A stretch of 64,000 nucleotides of DNA from Cognatundibacterium crateris (GCF_010078235.1 NZ_JAABOS010000008.1:1-64000); one strand, 5' to 3'. Positions 8,154 through 18,273 are shown, counted from the first letter of the stretch. The notes: generated by a model from the sequence alone, not told the origin. Made by a program: numbers and translations.

Positions 8154-11108
8154 ATGTCCATTTCCTCCCATATCAAGCGAACCAATTCCAGAATCTGGGC
8201 AGCATTGGCATTCTGTATGGCGATGACATGCAGCATAACTATCATCAGCAAACTCGAACAGGCTGAGCAAAGGGAGCAACACAACCAAGCCTCAGAGCTC
8301 GCACTAATGCAAGCCCACACACTGGAGCACAAACTCGCCCATGCGCTGTCAGCCTGTTATGCAGTCGGCGCTTTTATCCAGCAGAACCAGGGAAGAACGG
8401 AAGGCTTTGCACAATTTGCCGAACAACTTCTGGAATACCACCCCGGCATTAACGCGATTTACCTGGCACCTGGTGGCATCACACAACTTGTCGTACCAGC
8501 AAGCCTGAGCAGCGTGGGTCTAGGCATAGACCTCATACACGACAATTCGCGCAAAACAGAGGCTTTGCTGGCTATCCAGAGTAAGCAACTGAGCCTGGCT
8601 GGGCCCTTAGAGCTGAAACGCGGTGGGGCTGGTGTCGTTGGCAGACTACCGATTTACTTGAGCGACGCAAGCGGTAAGGAAACACTTTGGGGCATCGTCT
8701 CTGTGGTCATTCCGCTACCACAAATTCTGAATGACGCCGAGCTTCCGGAGCTGGCTAAACGCGGGCATCAATATGAACTTTGGCGCATACATCCGGAAAC
8801 CGGCAACAAGCAGATAATTGATCAAAGTGCACACTTTTCAGACAAAGGCAGTGTGCGTCACAGCTTTAGTTTACCTAATACAACCTGGATCTTAGACGTC
8901 AACATCAGCAGCGTTAAGGGGTTGGCCTATGCTCCTCCTTTGAAGTTTGGAATAGCACTGCTATTAAGCGCAATGCTGGCGGTCATGACACATTTATTGC
9001 TATCAGCACGTGAACAAAAAAAAGGCTTGCGCAAACTGGTGAGTTTGCGCACAGGCGAGTTGGTGGCGCGGGAAAAAGATTTACAACGCGCGCAATCCAT
9101 ATCGCAGACCGGGAGCTGGATTGCCGACCTGAGCACCATGGAAATCCGTGGTACGGAACAGGCCTTTCGCATTTGGAGTATAGGCCAGAGAACCACAATT
9201 TCCTGCGAATCTGTCCTGGCGCAGATACATCCCGAAGATCGTGCTATCGCACTTGCCGGCTGGCAGCAAGCCAGACAAGGACATGCCGCATCGGTGGAAT
9301 ACAGATTGCAGCTAGGCGATCAACTCAAATGGGTACATTCCCAGATTGAACACGATCACGACCCGATCACTGATGCAATGCGCTGCATAGGGACTGTTCA
9401 GGATATAACCGAGCGCAAAAAAATTGAAAATGATTTAAGGATCGCTGCGATTGCCTTTGAAGGACAGGAAGGCATTGTCATCACCGATCAGCACAGAAAC
9501 ATCTTACGCATCAATCAAGCCTTCACCCGTATTACCGGCTATGAGCGGGACGAGGTGCTGGGAAAAACCACCAGCTTATTGAAATCCGGCATACATGGCC
9601 CCGCTTACTATGCCGATATGGCTGAGCAACTGGAAACCCAGGGACTATGGCAGGGGGAAATATGGAACCGGCGCAAGAATGGTGAAATTTACCCGGAATG
9701 GCTGACTATTACCGCCATACGGTCTGCAGACGGCGGCATCGTCAATTATGTTGGCACCATGCTCGACATTACACAAAGAAAAGCGACTGAAGCCAAACTG
9801 GAACATCTGGCCTACCACGATCCGCTGACAGGGCTCGCCAACCGCCGCCTGCTACTGGACAGACTGCAACATGCGCTAGTCAGCAATGCACGCAGCCATC
9901 GTTACGGCGCAATCCTGTTTTTAGATCTGGATAATTTCAAAACGATTAATGATACTTCGGGTCATGGAAAAGGCGATTTATTGCTGCAGCAAATTGCGAA
10001 GCGACTGCAAGTCCGCACAGGAAAAGGCGATACACTGGCCCGCATAGGCGGCGATGAATTCATCATCATTCTGGAAGACCTCAGTGAGAATCTGCGCGAT
10101 ACAGCCATTGAAGTCAGGTCATTTGCCTCTGGCATACTGGAAGACATCAAACGCCCGTTCGACCTCGATGGCCAACCCTTTCATACCACGGCAAGCATAG
10201 GCATAGACCTGTTTGGCACTAGCGAAACCTGTGCTGAAAACATGCTAAAACAAGTGGAAGTTGCCATGTATGAAGCCAAAGCGGAAGGCGGCGATCATTT
10301 CTGCTTCTTCAATCCCGATATGCTCAATATCATCGCCGCCCGGGCCGCGATGGAAAACGATATACGCACAGGTATCAGCGAGCGGCAATTCACCCTGTTT
10401 TACCAGCCACAAGTTAACAGTGCAGGAAAATGGATAGGTGCGGAAGCACTAATACGTTGGCGACACCCGGAAAAAGGCATGATCTCTCCTGCTGAGTTTA
10501 TCCCTTTAGCCGAAGAATCAGGCTTAATTATCCCGCTCGGAAACTGGGTGATACAAGAGGCTTGCTTACAATTGAAATCCTGGTCAATCCAAGCCGCCAG
10601 TGCGCATATGACGTTGGCAGTTAACGTCAGCGCCAAACAATTCCGCCAGCCTGATTTTGTCGATGTTGTTCTGAATGCACTCAACTCCAGCGCTGCTGAC
10701 CCAAGAAAACTCAAAATCGAACTCACAGAATCGGTACTGGTCGACAATGTAGAAGAAATCATCGCCAAAATGCAGCTATTGAAATCGCATGGTGTTTGCT
10801 TTTCGCTGGATGACTTTGGCACAGGTTATTCCTCCCTGACCTACTTAAAGAAGTTACCTTTGGATCAGCTAAAAATTGACCAGTCTTTTGTGCGCGATAT
10901 TCTGATTAATCCTAACGATGCCGCGATCACACGCACCATTATCGGACTTGGAAAAAGTCTGGGACTGGCCGTAATTGCCGAGGGCGTGGAAACCGAAGCG
11001 CAGCGCACATTTTTGCAAAGTCAGGATTGTCATACCTTCCAGGGATATTTATTCGGAAAGCCATCTGCTACACTCGATATTCCACACAAAACACCGCTTG
11101 CTGTCTGA
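8154..11108 (+). CDS. CHASE-PAS-PAS-GGDEF-EAL c-di-GMP signalling protein
   Basis: A 984-residue inner-membrane protein with domains for both synthesis and breakdown of c-di-GMP. Order: TM segment (~14-32), periplasmic CHASE-like sensor (~60-255), second TM (~263-284), PAS/PAC (~310-422), PAS/PAC (~428-543), GGDEF (~550-715; RIGGDEF at 630-636 is intact) and EAL (~730-975; EALIRW at 764-769, followed by NVSAKQF, ELTES, DDFGTGYSS and KIDQSFV). Both active-site motifs look intact, so by sequence it could be bifunctional. The ligand of the CHASE domain is not predictable. It stands alone upstream of a rhodanese gene. Confidence 0.93.
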   Translation: MSISSHIKRTNSRIWAALAFCMAMTCSITIISKLEQAEQREQHNQASELALMQAHTLEHKLAHALSACYAVGAFIQQNQGRTEGFAQFAEQLLEYHPGINAIYLAPGGITQLVVPASLSSVGLGIDLIHDNSRKTEALLAIQSKQLSLAGPLELKRGGAGVVGRLPIYLSDASGKETLWGIVSVVIPLPQILNDAELPELAKRGHQYELWRIHPETGNKQIIDQSAHFSDKGSVRHSFSLPNTTWILDVNISSVKGLAYAPPLKFGIALLLSAMLAVMTHLLLSAREQKKGLRKLVSLRTGELVAREKDLQRAQSISQTGSWIADLSTMEIRGTEQAFRIWSIGQRTTISCESVLAQIHPEDRAIALAGWQQARQGHAASVEYRLQLGDQLKWVHSQIEHDHDPITDAMRCIGTVQDITERKKIENDLRIAAIAFEGQEGIVITDQHRNILRINQAFTRITGYERDEVLGKTTSLLKSGIHGPAYYADMAEQLETQGLWQGEIWNRRKNGEIYPEWLTITAIRSADGGIVNYVGTMLDITQRKATEAKLEHLAYHDPLTGLANRRLLLDRLQHALVSNARSHRYGAILFLDLDNFKTINDTSGHGKGDLLLQQIAKRLQVRTGKGDTLARIGGDEFIIILEDLSENLRDTAIEVRSFASGILEDIKRPFDLDGQPFHTTASIGIDLFGTSETCAENMLKQVEVAMYEAKAEGGDHFCFFNPDMLNIIAARAAMENDIRTGISERQFTLFYQPQVNSAGKWIGAEALIRWRHPEKGMISPAEFIPLAEESGLIIPLGNWVIQEACLQLKSWSIQAASAHMTLAVNVSAKQFRQPDFVDVVLNALNSSAADPRKLKIELTESVLVDNVEEIIAKMQLLKSHGVCFSLDDFGTGYSSLTYLKKLPLDQLKIDQSFVRDILINPNDAAITRTIIGLGKSLGLAVIAEGVETEAQRTFLQSQDCHTFQGYLFGKPSATLDIPHKTPLAV

Positions 11109-11176
11109 TTGCACTGCCTGAGGGTAACTCAGAGCTCAGTAACAGTGCAGGTATCAGATCAGCATCTTATCCCCGA

Positions 11177-11653
11177 ATGGAAACGATGATGTCAGAAACA
11201 AGTCTGATTGCGCTGGCCAGACAGCGCGCAATAGAGAGCAGCCTGCCCTATGCCGGAGCGCTGACGCCGACAGAAGCATACGCCTTGCTCCAGCAGCAGG
11301 ATAAGGCCATCCTGATCGATGTCAGAACCAATGCTGAGCGCGACTGGGTCGGGCGGGTAGTGCTCGCGGAAACCCAGCACCACGCTGTGCAATGGAGCCT
11401 GTACCCGGGAGGCACCCCCAACCCGGACTTTCTGACCCAGCTTGCTGACATTTGTCCGGATAAGGCGACCCCGCTGCTGTTTCTTTGCCGCTCAGGAGTA
11501 CGTTCGCGCCATGCTGCCAAGCTGGCAACAGAGCATGGCTACACCCTGTGCTTAGATATCCTTGAAGGATTCGAGGGAGACAAAAATACCCTAGGCCACC
11601 GCAAGAGTGTCGGCGGCTGGTGTCAGCACGGATTACCTTGGGTTGGCGCTTAA
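11177..11653 (+). CDS. Rhodanese-like domain protein
   Basis: A single-domain rhodanese-like protein of about 158 residues, cytoplasmic with no signal peptide. It carries ILIDVRTNAERDWVGRV and the active loop LCRSGVRSRHAA, with the catalytic Cys first in the six-residue loop CRSGVR. Rhodaneses move sulfane sulfur between thiols; the acceptor here is unknown. The reading frame opens upstream inside the EAL gene, but the domain begins after about residue 10 of the frame starting at 11177. In-frame ATGs at 11186 and 11189 are equally possible starts. No clear Shine-Dalgarno sequence decides between them. Confidence 0.85.
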   Translation: METMMSETSLIALARQRAIESSLPYAGALTPTEAYALLQQQDKAILIDVRTNAERDWVGRVVLAETQHHAVQWSLYPGGTPNPDFLTQLADICPDKATPLLFLCRSGVRSRHAAKLATEHGYTLCLDILEGFEGDKNTLGHRKSVGGWCQHGLPWVGA

Positions 11654-11743
11654 ATTCATGTATTCGCAGAAAGGGGCTTCCATCTTTTATAAGTCTTTGC
11701 TAGAATAGCGGACTTCGCTGATGCAGAAATGCAAAAGCATGTT

Positions 11744-11833
11744 GGAGAGGTGGATGAGTGGTTTAAGTCACACGCCTGGAAAGCGTGCGTAGGTTAATCC
11801 CTACCGGGGGTTCGAATCCCCCCTTCTCCGCCA
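11744..11833 (+). tRNA. tRNA-Ser (anticodon GGA)
   Basis: A 90-base class II tRNA. Seven-base acceptor arms GGAGAGG and CTTCTCC pair. The anticodon arm CACGC-CTGGAAA-GCGTG shows anticodon GGA (reads UCC and UCU). A long variable arm follows, then the T arm with GGTTCGAATCC, and an encoded CCA end. A terminator follows directly. Confidence 0.97.
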
Positions 11834-11837
11834 GGAT

Positions 11838-11873
11838 TAAAAAACGCCCTTGAGCAATCAAGGGCGTTTTTGT
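11838..11873 (+). terminator. Terminator after tRNA-Ser
   Basis: A 10-bp stem, ACGCCCTTGA with TCAAGGGCGT around a four-base loop, is followed by TTTTTGTTTTT. It ends the tRNA transcript. Confidence 0.88.
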
Positions 11874-11996
11874 TTTTACCAACCAACATCCACACTACAG
11901 GGACAGATGCAGGTGGCTGATTATCTTCGCATCGCTGAGTAAATTAGAGCTTCGTCATCCGTATCGCCAAGCAAGCAGCCAGCTTACCGCAACACC

Positions 11997-13076
11997 CTAT
12001 TCGTAGTTCATAGTAAAAGTGACCGTCGCTGCCACATTACCCGCAGAAACCGATGCAGCTGTCTGAAAATAACGGGCACTGTAAGGAATGCTTAAAACAC
12101 CGTTGGGAGACAGTCCAACCGGCGCCTTCAATCCAAAGGTAACAGGAACACCAGCTCCATCCTGTATCTGCACTCCCACACCAGAGGCAAAGCCAGCTCC
12201 GGTAGTCGGCTGCACAACACCGGCAAAGGTCGCAGACGGATTAGCAGTACTCATCGTGACCTTCACAGTCGACCCGGATTGGCAATTAAGACTCAGGGCA
12301 AACGCTGTGTTGCCAGCGGCCGATCCCAGGCCAGTCAGGGCCGATACGGGAATGGTTGGCATATTTACCGTCATATTGACGGAGCCCGCAGAAACACTGC
12401 AAGCGATCACATTGACCGTCGTTCCTCCGTTTAAGCTAACAAAAACATCTGGAGAGAAGTTGGTGCTGTTATTCAGGCCCAGCACGACCCATTGAAAATG
12501 GAATAAATTTGTTTTCGCTGCCACTGCCCCAGGTGTCACAGCCCCGGTTTTAATGAACTGAAAAGTCACAGCATTAGTCGCAACAGCCCCAGATGCGGCC
12601 ACAAAGGCGAAATCATTCCCCATAGGCGCCGTAATTCCCAATGTATCGTTGACCAGCAAGCCCACGCCAGGGAGGTTCGTAGGAATAATTATCCCGCCAC
12701 CACTACGCGCAGTCCATGCTGCAGGACTAGCCGTCCGGAACTGAATAAACGCCTGCCTTGGATTGCCCGGACTAAAGTTATCAGTAGTGGTACAGGTAAA
12801 AGAGTAATTTTGAGAGACAGGTGTGCCGATCAAAGTCCCGACAGGGGCATCCCTTGGAACAGTCACTACAGCAGGCATAGTGAAACTGGTCGGAGCCGAA
12901 ATGATGGAGCAGGAGGTGCTTGCATGGGCAATAAAACAATAAGCAGTCAGCAGCATCAGCAGACCTAATTGACGCAAGTGGCTCAGCCACCGTGAGCACG
13001 CCCCCTTCAGGAAGCAGCGGTTCTCAATTTTCCGTACCGTTTTATCTGACTGCAATTCAAAGTCGTATCCCATCAT
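11997..13076 (-). CDS. Csu-type fimbrial tip protein, spore coat U (SCPU) domain
   Basis: A secreted 359-residue protein with a long N-terminus, then a hydrophobic signal segment (LGLLMLLTAYCFIAHAS). The mature part has the Cys pattern of SCPU or Csu subunits and probably two related beta domains. The C-terminal one resembles SCPU pilins (VNMTVNMPTIPVS, ending VTFTMNYE). A two-domain subunit at the end of a chaperone-usher operon is the usual position of the CsuE-like tip adhesin. Its ATG overlaps the usher stop as ATGA; a second ATG follows at once. The ligand is unknown. Confidence 0.82.
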   Translation of the reverse strand: MMGYDFELQSDKTVRKIENRCFLKGACSRWLSHLRQLGLLMLLTAYCFIAHASTSCSIISAPTSFTMPAVVTVPRDAPVGTLIGTPVSQNYSFTCTTTDNFSPGNPRQAFIQFRTASPAAWTARSGGGIIIPTNLPGVGLLVNDTLGITAPMGNDFAFVAASGAVATNAVTFQFIKTGAVTPGAVAAKTNLFHFQWVVLGLNNSTNFSPDVFVSLNGGTTVNVIACSVSAGSVNMTVNMPTIPVSALTGLGSAAGNTAFALSLNCQSGSTVKVTMSTANPSATFAGVVQPTTGAGFASGVGVQIQDGAGVPVTFGLKAPVGLSPNGVLSIPYSARYFQTAASVSAGNVAATVTFTMNYE

Positions 13077-15763
13077 GGTTGTACTCCTGTGGTTTGATCG
13101 CCAGCCACTTTCGCAAATGTAGATGCTTTAGGTAAACAAATTGTTCTGATAATTTCATATGCCTGCTCCGCATTTGACCCGGATTTTTTTTCGGGCACCT
13201 GATATTGCAAAGTGCAACCGTCTGGCTGATCATCTGCCATCCAGCTAACCCGAAGCGTTCCGCGTGCTGACGGCAACTGAGCAAAAATACGCCCCCCCTG
13301 ACTAACAATACCCACATCCTGCTGCGCATGGTCAGTCACCTGTGCACCGAAAGGAATCGGTGAGCCATCAGGCAATGCAGACTGGATAATCGCCATGCGT
13401 TGAAGACTGGTTTTAAAGCGCATCTTGACGATAGCACCAGCATAAGGAGCGACTTCCTGCGTAGTAGACTCGAACTGCACATCCAGCGGCAAACCTTTCG
13501 GACTCACTTCGATAGTGTTCCTCACGAAGGGTGTCATATACGGGACGATTGCCCTGCCTTGCTGATTAAGCCGGACACCGCTTGCATTCGTAATTTCCGC
13601 ACCGGCGGCACCAGGCGCCTCAACGATACCAATGGTTTCACCAAGACTTTGGCCGAACAGCAGCCCTCCTTCGTGCAGCACTATCGATCCGGCAGCGCTC
13701 AGCGACTGCTGGGAATAATTGCGTCCTTTACCTGCACTCAGTGCCATTCGGGCGTAAGGCCCCCGGTACTCCCCGATTGCGTTCACGGCACTACCCGCAT
13801 TGCTGTCATTAGACACGCTGGCACCATAGCTGAATTCATTCTGCTCACCAGCCGAGGCATTAAAGCTTGCGAGCGCGGCAGTTCCCCCCTCAGGTTGACT
13901 GGAGGTCAGACTGGCGGTGATATTTTTTGCATGGCCGTTTTCATCATCCAATGGGAGAGTAAAGCCAAGGTAAAACTGATTGACATATTGATTTGAGAAA
14001 ACGTCTTTACTGCGAGTGACTGACAGGTTGTAGTTCAGGCGTCCGATATGGTTGTTATAGCCGACCTGAAACTGGGTATCGTTGCCATAACGATTCCAGT
14101 AATTTTGAGTTGTTCCCATCAGGTACAGGGTACCGGATTGATTGCCCAGGCGCTGATTCAGCGAGATGCTAAATCGATTACGACTGCGATCCAGCGAAGG
14201 CAACAAACCAAGTTTGGCACTGTCATGCAGCAATGCTGCATCGGTCAAATTCAAAAAACCGCTAGTCGAATATCGATAAGCAGCAATGGCAAGATTAGTG
14301 TCTGTCTTTGGCAAACTCAGGTTATATGAAATGCGCAGACTGCTGCCATTTTGTGTTGCAGCGCCAGGAATTTCAGCTTGAGATTGTGTCAAATCCAAGC
14401 CCACGGCGCCCACCTCAGTATTCATAGCAACACCGCCTAAAACGGAATGGTAGGCTGGTGTCGCAGCAATACCTCCATAGACCGTCATTTGGCTATTAAG
14501 GCCATGCTGTAAAGTAGCCTGGACGACATTGACAGATTCCATCAGTCCTGGTTGTTGCAAGCGTCCCGCTGCAATATTGAAACGACTGACTCCGGGGCGC
14601 AATAATTGCGCCACATTCGCATATGGCACACTGAAGATTCTCTGTCTGCCATCTGCTTCTGTAACCGTCACTTGCAGATCACCGCCATATCCGGTCGCAT
14701 ACAAATCCCTTATTTCAAAAGGACCGGCAGAAACCGTGGTTTCATAAATCAGATAGCCACGCTGGCGTATCGTTACTTTCGCATTACTATCAGCAACGCC
14801 TCTGACCACTGGTGCATACCCACGCATGGAGCTGGGGAGCATGCGGTCATCAGAACCCAACTGAATACCACGGATAGAAATCACATCAAACAAATCATTG
14901 GACGTATAGCTGTCACCGATGGTCACTTGTGCATTCCAACCTGGCACACTGGTTTGCACATAGCTGGCCATGTGCTGCCAGGAATGACGCGAGCCATTGG
15001 ACCCTCCACTTTGCCAGATCAATGCAGAACTCTGGCGAAAACGCCAGCGATCCCAGTTAAAACCTGCATCTAATCCGAGGAAGGTATTACTTTGGGAAAC
15101 TCCTTGTACTTCCGTACGATAACTATTAAGAGTGTAATTAAGACTGGCTGCGGTCACACCCAGGTCCCAGAATTCCGGATTCACATAACCTCGGGGAACG
15201 CGGTTTTGCACAGCTTGTGGAATCGTGATCTCCAGACGCTGATCCGCACTATCAAAACGCTCGCCAGCATCTGGCAGCAAGCTCTGCAAACTGACGCAAG
15301 CGGACGGCACACTCAATTGTTTCATCGCTTCCGCTTGCAACTTTTCAAAGTTCACATTCGCACGCAACAGCAATTCCCGCGTGTAGCAAGCATGCGCACT
15401 GTTGCCTGAATCTGGAGCACGAAACACGACGGTACTGATTCCCATCCATTGATCGTTGATAAACACATCAACCCGATATGTGCCGGGCAAGACGACATTT
15501 CCTCGCTCAAATCGTTTTAAATCCAGTCCCTTGCTACTTCCACTCAAAAATGCAGGATTAAATGTCTGTTCCGTATTCTGGCCAGACTGTTTTTTTTCCT
15601 CTTTAGCTGGCGCTGAAGTGGATTCGGCAACTGCTTGTACCGTGTCAGCACAAGCAGCACCCTGTATCAGTACAAGCACCGCCCCCATAATGACATTGCG
15701 TCGACATAAGTGCGTCGCCGCCAGTCTGCGCATTCGTGCAGACTGATCGGAATAATCAATCAT
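13073..15763 (-). CDS. Fimbrial outer-membrane usher, CsuD-like
   Basis: An outer-membrane usher of the FimD/PapC/CsuD class that assembles and secretes the fimbrial subunits encoded around it, about 896 residues. Visible features: a signal segment ending in AACAD, an N-terminal subunit-binding domain, a long beta-barrel region (e.g. YGGDLQVTVTEADGR and FRQSSALIWQSGGSN) with an inserted plug, and a C-terminal domain with two Cys. The frame opens at 15802, but the ATG at 15763 has GGAG six bases upstream and overlaps the chaperone stop by 8 bp, so I prefer it. Translational coupling on both sides indicates a tight operon. Confidence 0.9.
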   Translation of the reverse strand: MIDYSDQSARMRRLAATHLCRRNVIMGAVLVLIQGAACADTVQAVAESTSAPAKEEKKQSGQNTEQTFNPAFLSGSSKGLDLKRFERGNVVLPGTYRVDVFINDQWMGISTVVFRAPDSGNSAHACYTRELLLRANVNFEKLQAEAMKQLSVPSACVSLQSLLPDAGERFDSADQRLEITIPQAVQNRVPRGYVNPEFWDLGVTAASLNYTLNSYRTEVQGVSQSNTFLGLDAGFNWDRWRFRQSSALIWQSGGSNGSRHSWQHMASYVQTSVPGWNAQVTIGDSYTSNDLFDVISIRGIQLGSDDRMLPSSMRGYAPVVRGVADSNAKVTIRQRGYLIYETTVSAGPFEIRDLYATGYGGDLQVTVTEADGRQRIFSVPYANVAQLLRPGVSRFNIAAGRLQQPGLMESVNVVQATLQHGLNSQMTVYGGIAATPAYHSVLGGVAMNTEVGAVGLDLTQSQAEIPGAATQNGSSLRISYNLSLPKTDTNLAIAAYRYSTSGFLNLTDAALLHDSAKLGLLPSLDRSRNRFSISLNQRLGNQSGTLYLMGTTQNYWNRYGNDTQFQVGYNNHIGRLNYNLSVTRSKDVFSNQYVNQFYLGFTLPLDDENGHAKNITASLTSSQPEGGTAALASFNASAGEQNEFSYGASVSNDSNAGSAVNAIGEYRGPYARMALSAGKGRNYSQQSLSAAGSIVLHEGGLLFGQSLGETIGIVEAPGAAGAEITNASGVRLNQQGRAIVPYMTPFVRNTIEVSPKGLPLDVQFESTTQEVAPYAGAIVKMRFKTSLQRMAIIQSALPDGSPIPFGAQVTDHAQQDVGIVSQGGRIFAQLPSARGTLRVSWMADDQPDGCTLQYQVPEKKSGSNAEQAYEIIRTICLPKASTFAKVAGDQTTGVQP

Positions 15764-16514
15764 GGAGCACTCCGAGGAATACAGTTGTGCCGCCAAAATC
15801 ATTGATGATACTAAAGCTCAAATCCGGGTTTCCAGCCTTACAGGAATTCAATCCTTTCATACTGAAGCGCATCTGAGAAAATGGAGCAATCATGCCGGTA
15901 TCCCCTTGAATGCGTTGTCCACCCACATTCAATTCCAGCGCATTAATAGTTATATGGAACGCAGTCGGATTATCGGCTTCCAACATGCACAAACCGCTCG
16001 CACTGTCAGGCAGGAGTTTCCAACGCAACTGCTCAGGCGCTTTCACACCACTGGCTGTCAGTGCTTTGGGCCGGAAAAACACTTTAATTCGGGACCGAAA
16101 AGCGAACTGCAGCATATTTTTTTCCTGACCCTCAATTTGTTTGGGAGCAGGTGGAATCTCCAACACATTTAACCAAAACACTGATTCGCGATCCTGAGGC
16201 AAAGGCTCACGCGAATACAACATACGCAGGGTCTGACCACGATGCGGCTCCACACGGAAGATTGGTGGAGTCAGCGTAAATGGGGTAGTGACTTTATCGG
16301 GCGTCACGGTGGCATCCCCATTGTCCATCCACACTTCGACCAGGGCCGGATATTCGCCTTCATTGCTCAACCTGACTGTGGCTTCCTGGTCTGACTCTCG
16401 AAAAATCACCCGGGTAGCACCCACCACAATACCTGCCTGAGCAGACGAGAAACTCTGCAATCCCAGCAAGAAAAGCATGAGCCGAATGGAAAATCGGGAT
16501 ATAGAAAATTTCAT
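15756..16514 (-). CDS. Periplasmic fimbrial chaperone, CsuC-like
   Basis: A PapD-superfamily chaperone that caps fimbrial subunits in the periplasm by donor-strand complementation, 252 residues. It has a signal peptide ending AQAG, then family features: VGATRVIFRESDQEATVRLSNEGEYP (given in part), a proline-rich FRVEPHRGQTLRMLYS segment, the conserved VFWLNVLEIPP strand and a C-terminal Ig-like domain. It sits between the pilin and usher genes in the usual order. The short gap of about 180 bp to the pilin gene contains nothing else that I can name. Confidence 0.9.
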   Translation of the reverse strand: MKFSISRFSIRLMLFLLGLQSFSSAQAGIVVGATRVIFRESDQEATVRLSNEGEYPALVEVWMDNGDATVTPDKVTTPFTLTPPIFRVEPHRGQTLRMLYSREPLPQDRESVFWLNVLEIPPAPKQIEGQEKNMLQFAFRSRIKVFFRPKALTASGVKAPEQLRWKLLPDSASGLCMLEADNPTAFHITINALELNVGGQRIQGDTGMIAPFSQMRFSMKGLNSCKAGNPDLSFSIINDFGGTTVFLGVLHD

Positions 16515-16694
16515 GATGTCTATCTGTGAATAAGATCAAATGTGTACCTCAGATTGACAATATTCATCTGTGTACATGCGTGGCGGAACAGGTTTGACCA
16601 CCCGAATACTTCTAGCGGCTGCGGCACACCGTGCCACAGTCACGCTTTCCGGGTATCAGCTTCATACTCAAACCAATACACCGGACTATCAACA

Positions 16695-17258
16695 TTACTG
16701 ATAAATCATCGTGAAAGTCACACTGCTATTGGCAGAACCTGCACCTGAAGTACCCGTCGCAGTGTATTGAGCAAAGTAACTCAAGGTAGCGGATCCGGAA
16801 TTAACATTTCCGATCTGGCTGTTCTGGGTTGCCAGTGGATTGCCCAACAAAATTTTGCTGGCATCTGCATTCAGCAATTGTAATTCTACGTTTGCTGCCA
16901 CGCCTGCCCCTTGCAGGGTCAGGTTATTGGTCGACGTGTTAATGGTTGGACCAGGCTCAAAGTAAGTCTGCGCTTTCGTCATCGAGGCAGAGCAATTTGT
17001 CAGCGCGATGGAGAAAGGGGTACGACCAGCGACACTGCCAGCACTTGGCAAGGCCGCGGTGGATACCGTAGGCAGGGCAACGTTAATCGTTAAAGGAGAA
17101 GTCGCACCATTAAGATTACAAGTCGATGCGGTTACCTTGCCAGTGATGTTGATTGTGCCGTCGATTGCCGACGCTGTTCCTGGCAGGAGCGCGAACAGAC
17201 TGACCGTTGCTGCGGTCATTGCTGACAATAAGGAAGATTTTATTTTCATACTATACAT
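16695..17258 (-). CDS. Csu-type major pilin, spore coat U domain
   Basis: A secreted fimbrial subunit of 187 residues: signal peptide ending TASAI, then a single SCPU domain (GKVTASTCNLNG, PFSIALTNCSAS, ending VTFTMIYQ). The paired Cys give the disulfide typical of these pilins and the alternating C-terminal strand fits chaperone binding. It is first in the four-gene operon and so the likely shaft subunit (CsuA/B-like). The window lacks the extra minor pilins (CsuA, CsuB) found in Acinetobacter, so this is a reduced version. Confidence 0.86.
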   Translation of the reverse strand: MYSMKIKSSLLSAMTAATVSLFALLPGTASAIDGTINITGKVTASTCNLNGATSPLTINVALPTVSTAALPSAGSVAGRTPFSIALTNCSASMTKAQTYFEPGPTINTSTNNLTLQGAGVAANVELQLLNADASKILLGNPLATQNSQIGNVNSGSATLSYFAQYTATGTSGAGSANSSVTFTMIYQ

Positions 17259-17874
17259 ACCTTTCTTTCAGTGGGAATCATAAAAAATAAGCTCACGAAA
17301 TCAGAAGTATGTGAAACGCGGGATGTGAATCCGGTGAATTGGCAATCTTGCCTGCGACGTTTGATTTCATACTTTTCAATTCGTACGCAAAGGGTAAATA
17401 AACAAAATAGCACCGTATGTTCCTTACCCCACTAATACACAAAATTGCCGCTTACTTTCTACGCCATACTTTTGAAATCCGTGCGCGAAGTATAGGTTGT
17501 CAAGAAAACAGGGTATGTCATTGAATGTTAAATTTTTTAACTGAAAATGTTAAGCGTTGTTAAAAATTTCATATGAGAAATGGAATAATTTCCTAACAGA
17601 ATTTTAATTTCCCTTATCACATCAAACGAAACTCAACTGCACTCAACTCAGTGCCATCCAAGCGGGATTTTTCCTACGCTGGTAGTCGAAAAAAGCAACA
17701 TTAAAATGCAAAAGACCGGTCAGCAAAATTGCATGACCGGCCTTGAAAGCCTGCACAACCTGATTTGAAACTTTCCAAATCAGGCTTACGCCAGAAAGTT
17801 AAAGTAAGAGCTTGCAGTTGCCTATTATTTACTCATTTTTTATGATTACTTTTTCGTTATTTACTGAACATTAG
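17259..17874. other. AT-rich intergenic region with two hairpins
   Basis: This 616-bp stretch separates the fimbrial operon from the orphan fimbrial gene and is AT-rich. Two inverted repeats are visible. One is at 17712-17744 (11-bp arms with one mismatch around an 11-base spacer that can itself pair as GCAA/TTGC). The other is at 17759-17784 (CCTGATTTG with CAAATCAGG, perfect). Neither has a clear T tract. The left part should hold the promoter of the fimbrial operon. I see no convincing gene. Confidence 0.5.
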
Positions 17875-18273
17875 TTATTGATATTCGGTAGTCACCAGAA
17901 TTTTTCCTTGCAAGCCAGGATTTTTATCCAGCACTTCCGCGAAATCAGACCATTGTACCTGGCCGCGCTGTAGGTAAACATGAGAACGCAAAATGAGTTG
18001 AGTTGCTTCATTACTGAGTTTGCTCATCCCGCCAGCTTGCAAAGTGTGTGACTCAGTCGGCAACACTTCTGCTGTCGTCTTGACTTGTGTGATGGAGGAG
18101 TGACACTGATTATAGGAAACGACCTGACTGATATCTGCTGCCTGTACGTGACATGTCGCTGTAGTAACTGCTCCACTGAAAGCGATACGTCCATCTTGGG
18201 CTGACGCTGCCCCAGCTGCAGCTAGCATACTCAAAGCAGTGGCGAAGGTAATGGCTAAAGTCTGGGTTTTCAT
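17875..18273 (-). CDS. Fimbrial-like secreted subunit
   Basis: A small secreted protein, 132 residues: signal peptide (MKTQTLAITF to GAASAQ) and then DGRIAFSGAVTTATC, which resembles the mature start of type 1 fimbrial subunits. A second Cys follows about 15 residues later, and the end (GKILVTTEYQ) resembles a fimbrial C-terminal strand. It is shorter than a normal type 1 pilin (about 180) and the middle is not recognisable. The frame is open to 18447, but the signal peptide fixes the ATG at 18273. It lies 600 bp upstream of the Csu-like operon on the same strand, so it may be an accessory or decayed subunit. Confidence 0.65.
   Translation of the reverse strand: MKTQTLAITFATALSMLAAAGAASAQDGRIAFSGAVTTATCHVQAADISQVVSYNQCHSSITQVKTTAEVLPTESHTLQAGGMSKLSNEATQLILRSHVYLQRGQVQWSDFAEVLDKNPGLQGKILVTTEYQ

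Noticed and set aside
17712-17784. Rho-independent terminators upstream of the fimbrial operon
   Set aside because: Both hairpins are good stems but neither is followed by a T tract on either strand, so I list them only as hairpins.
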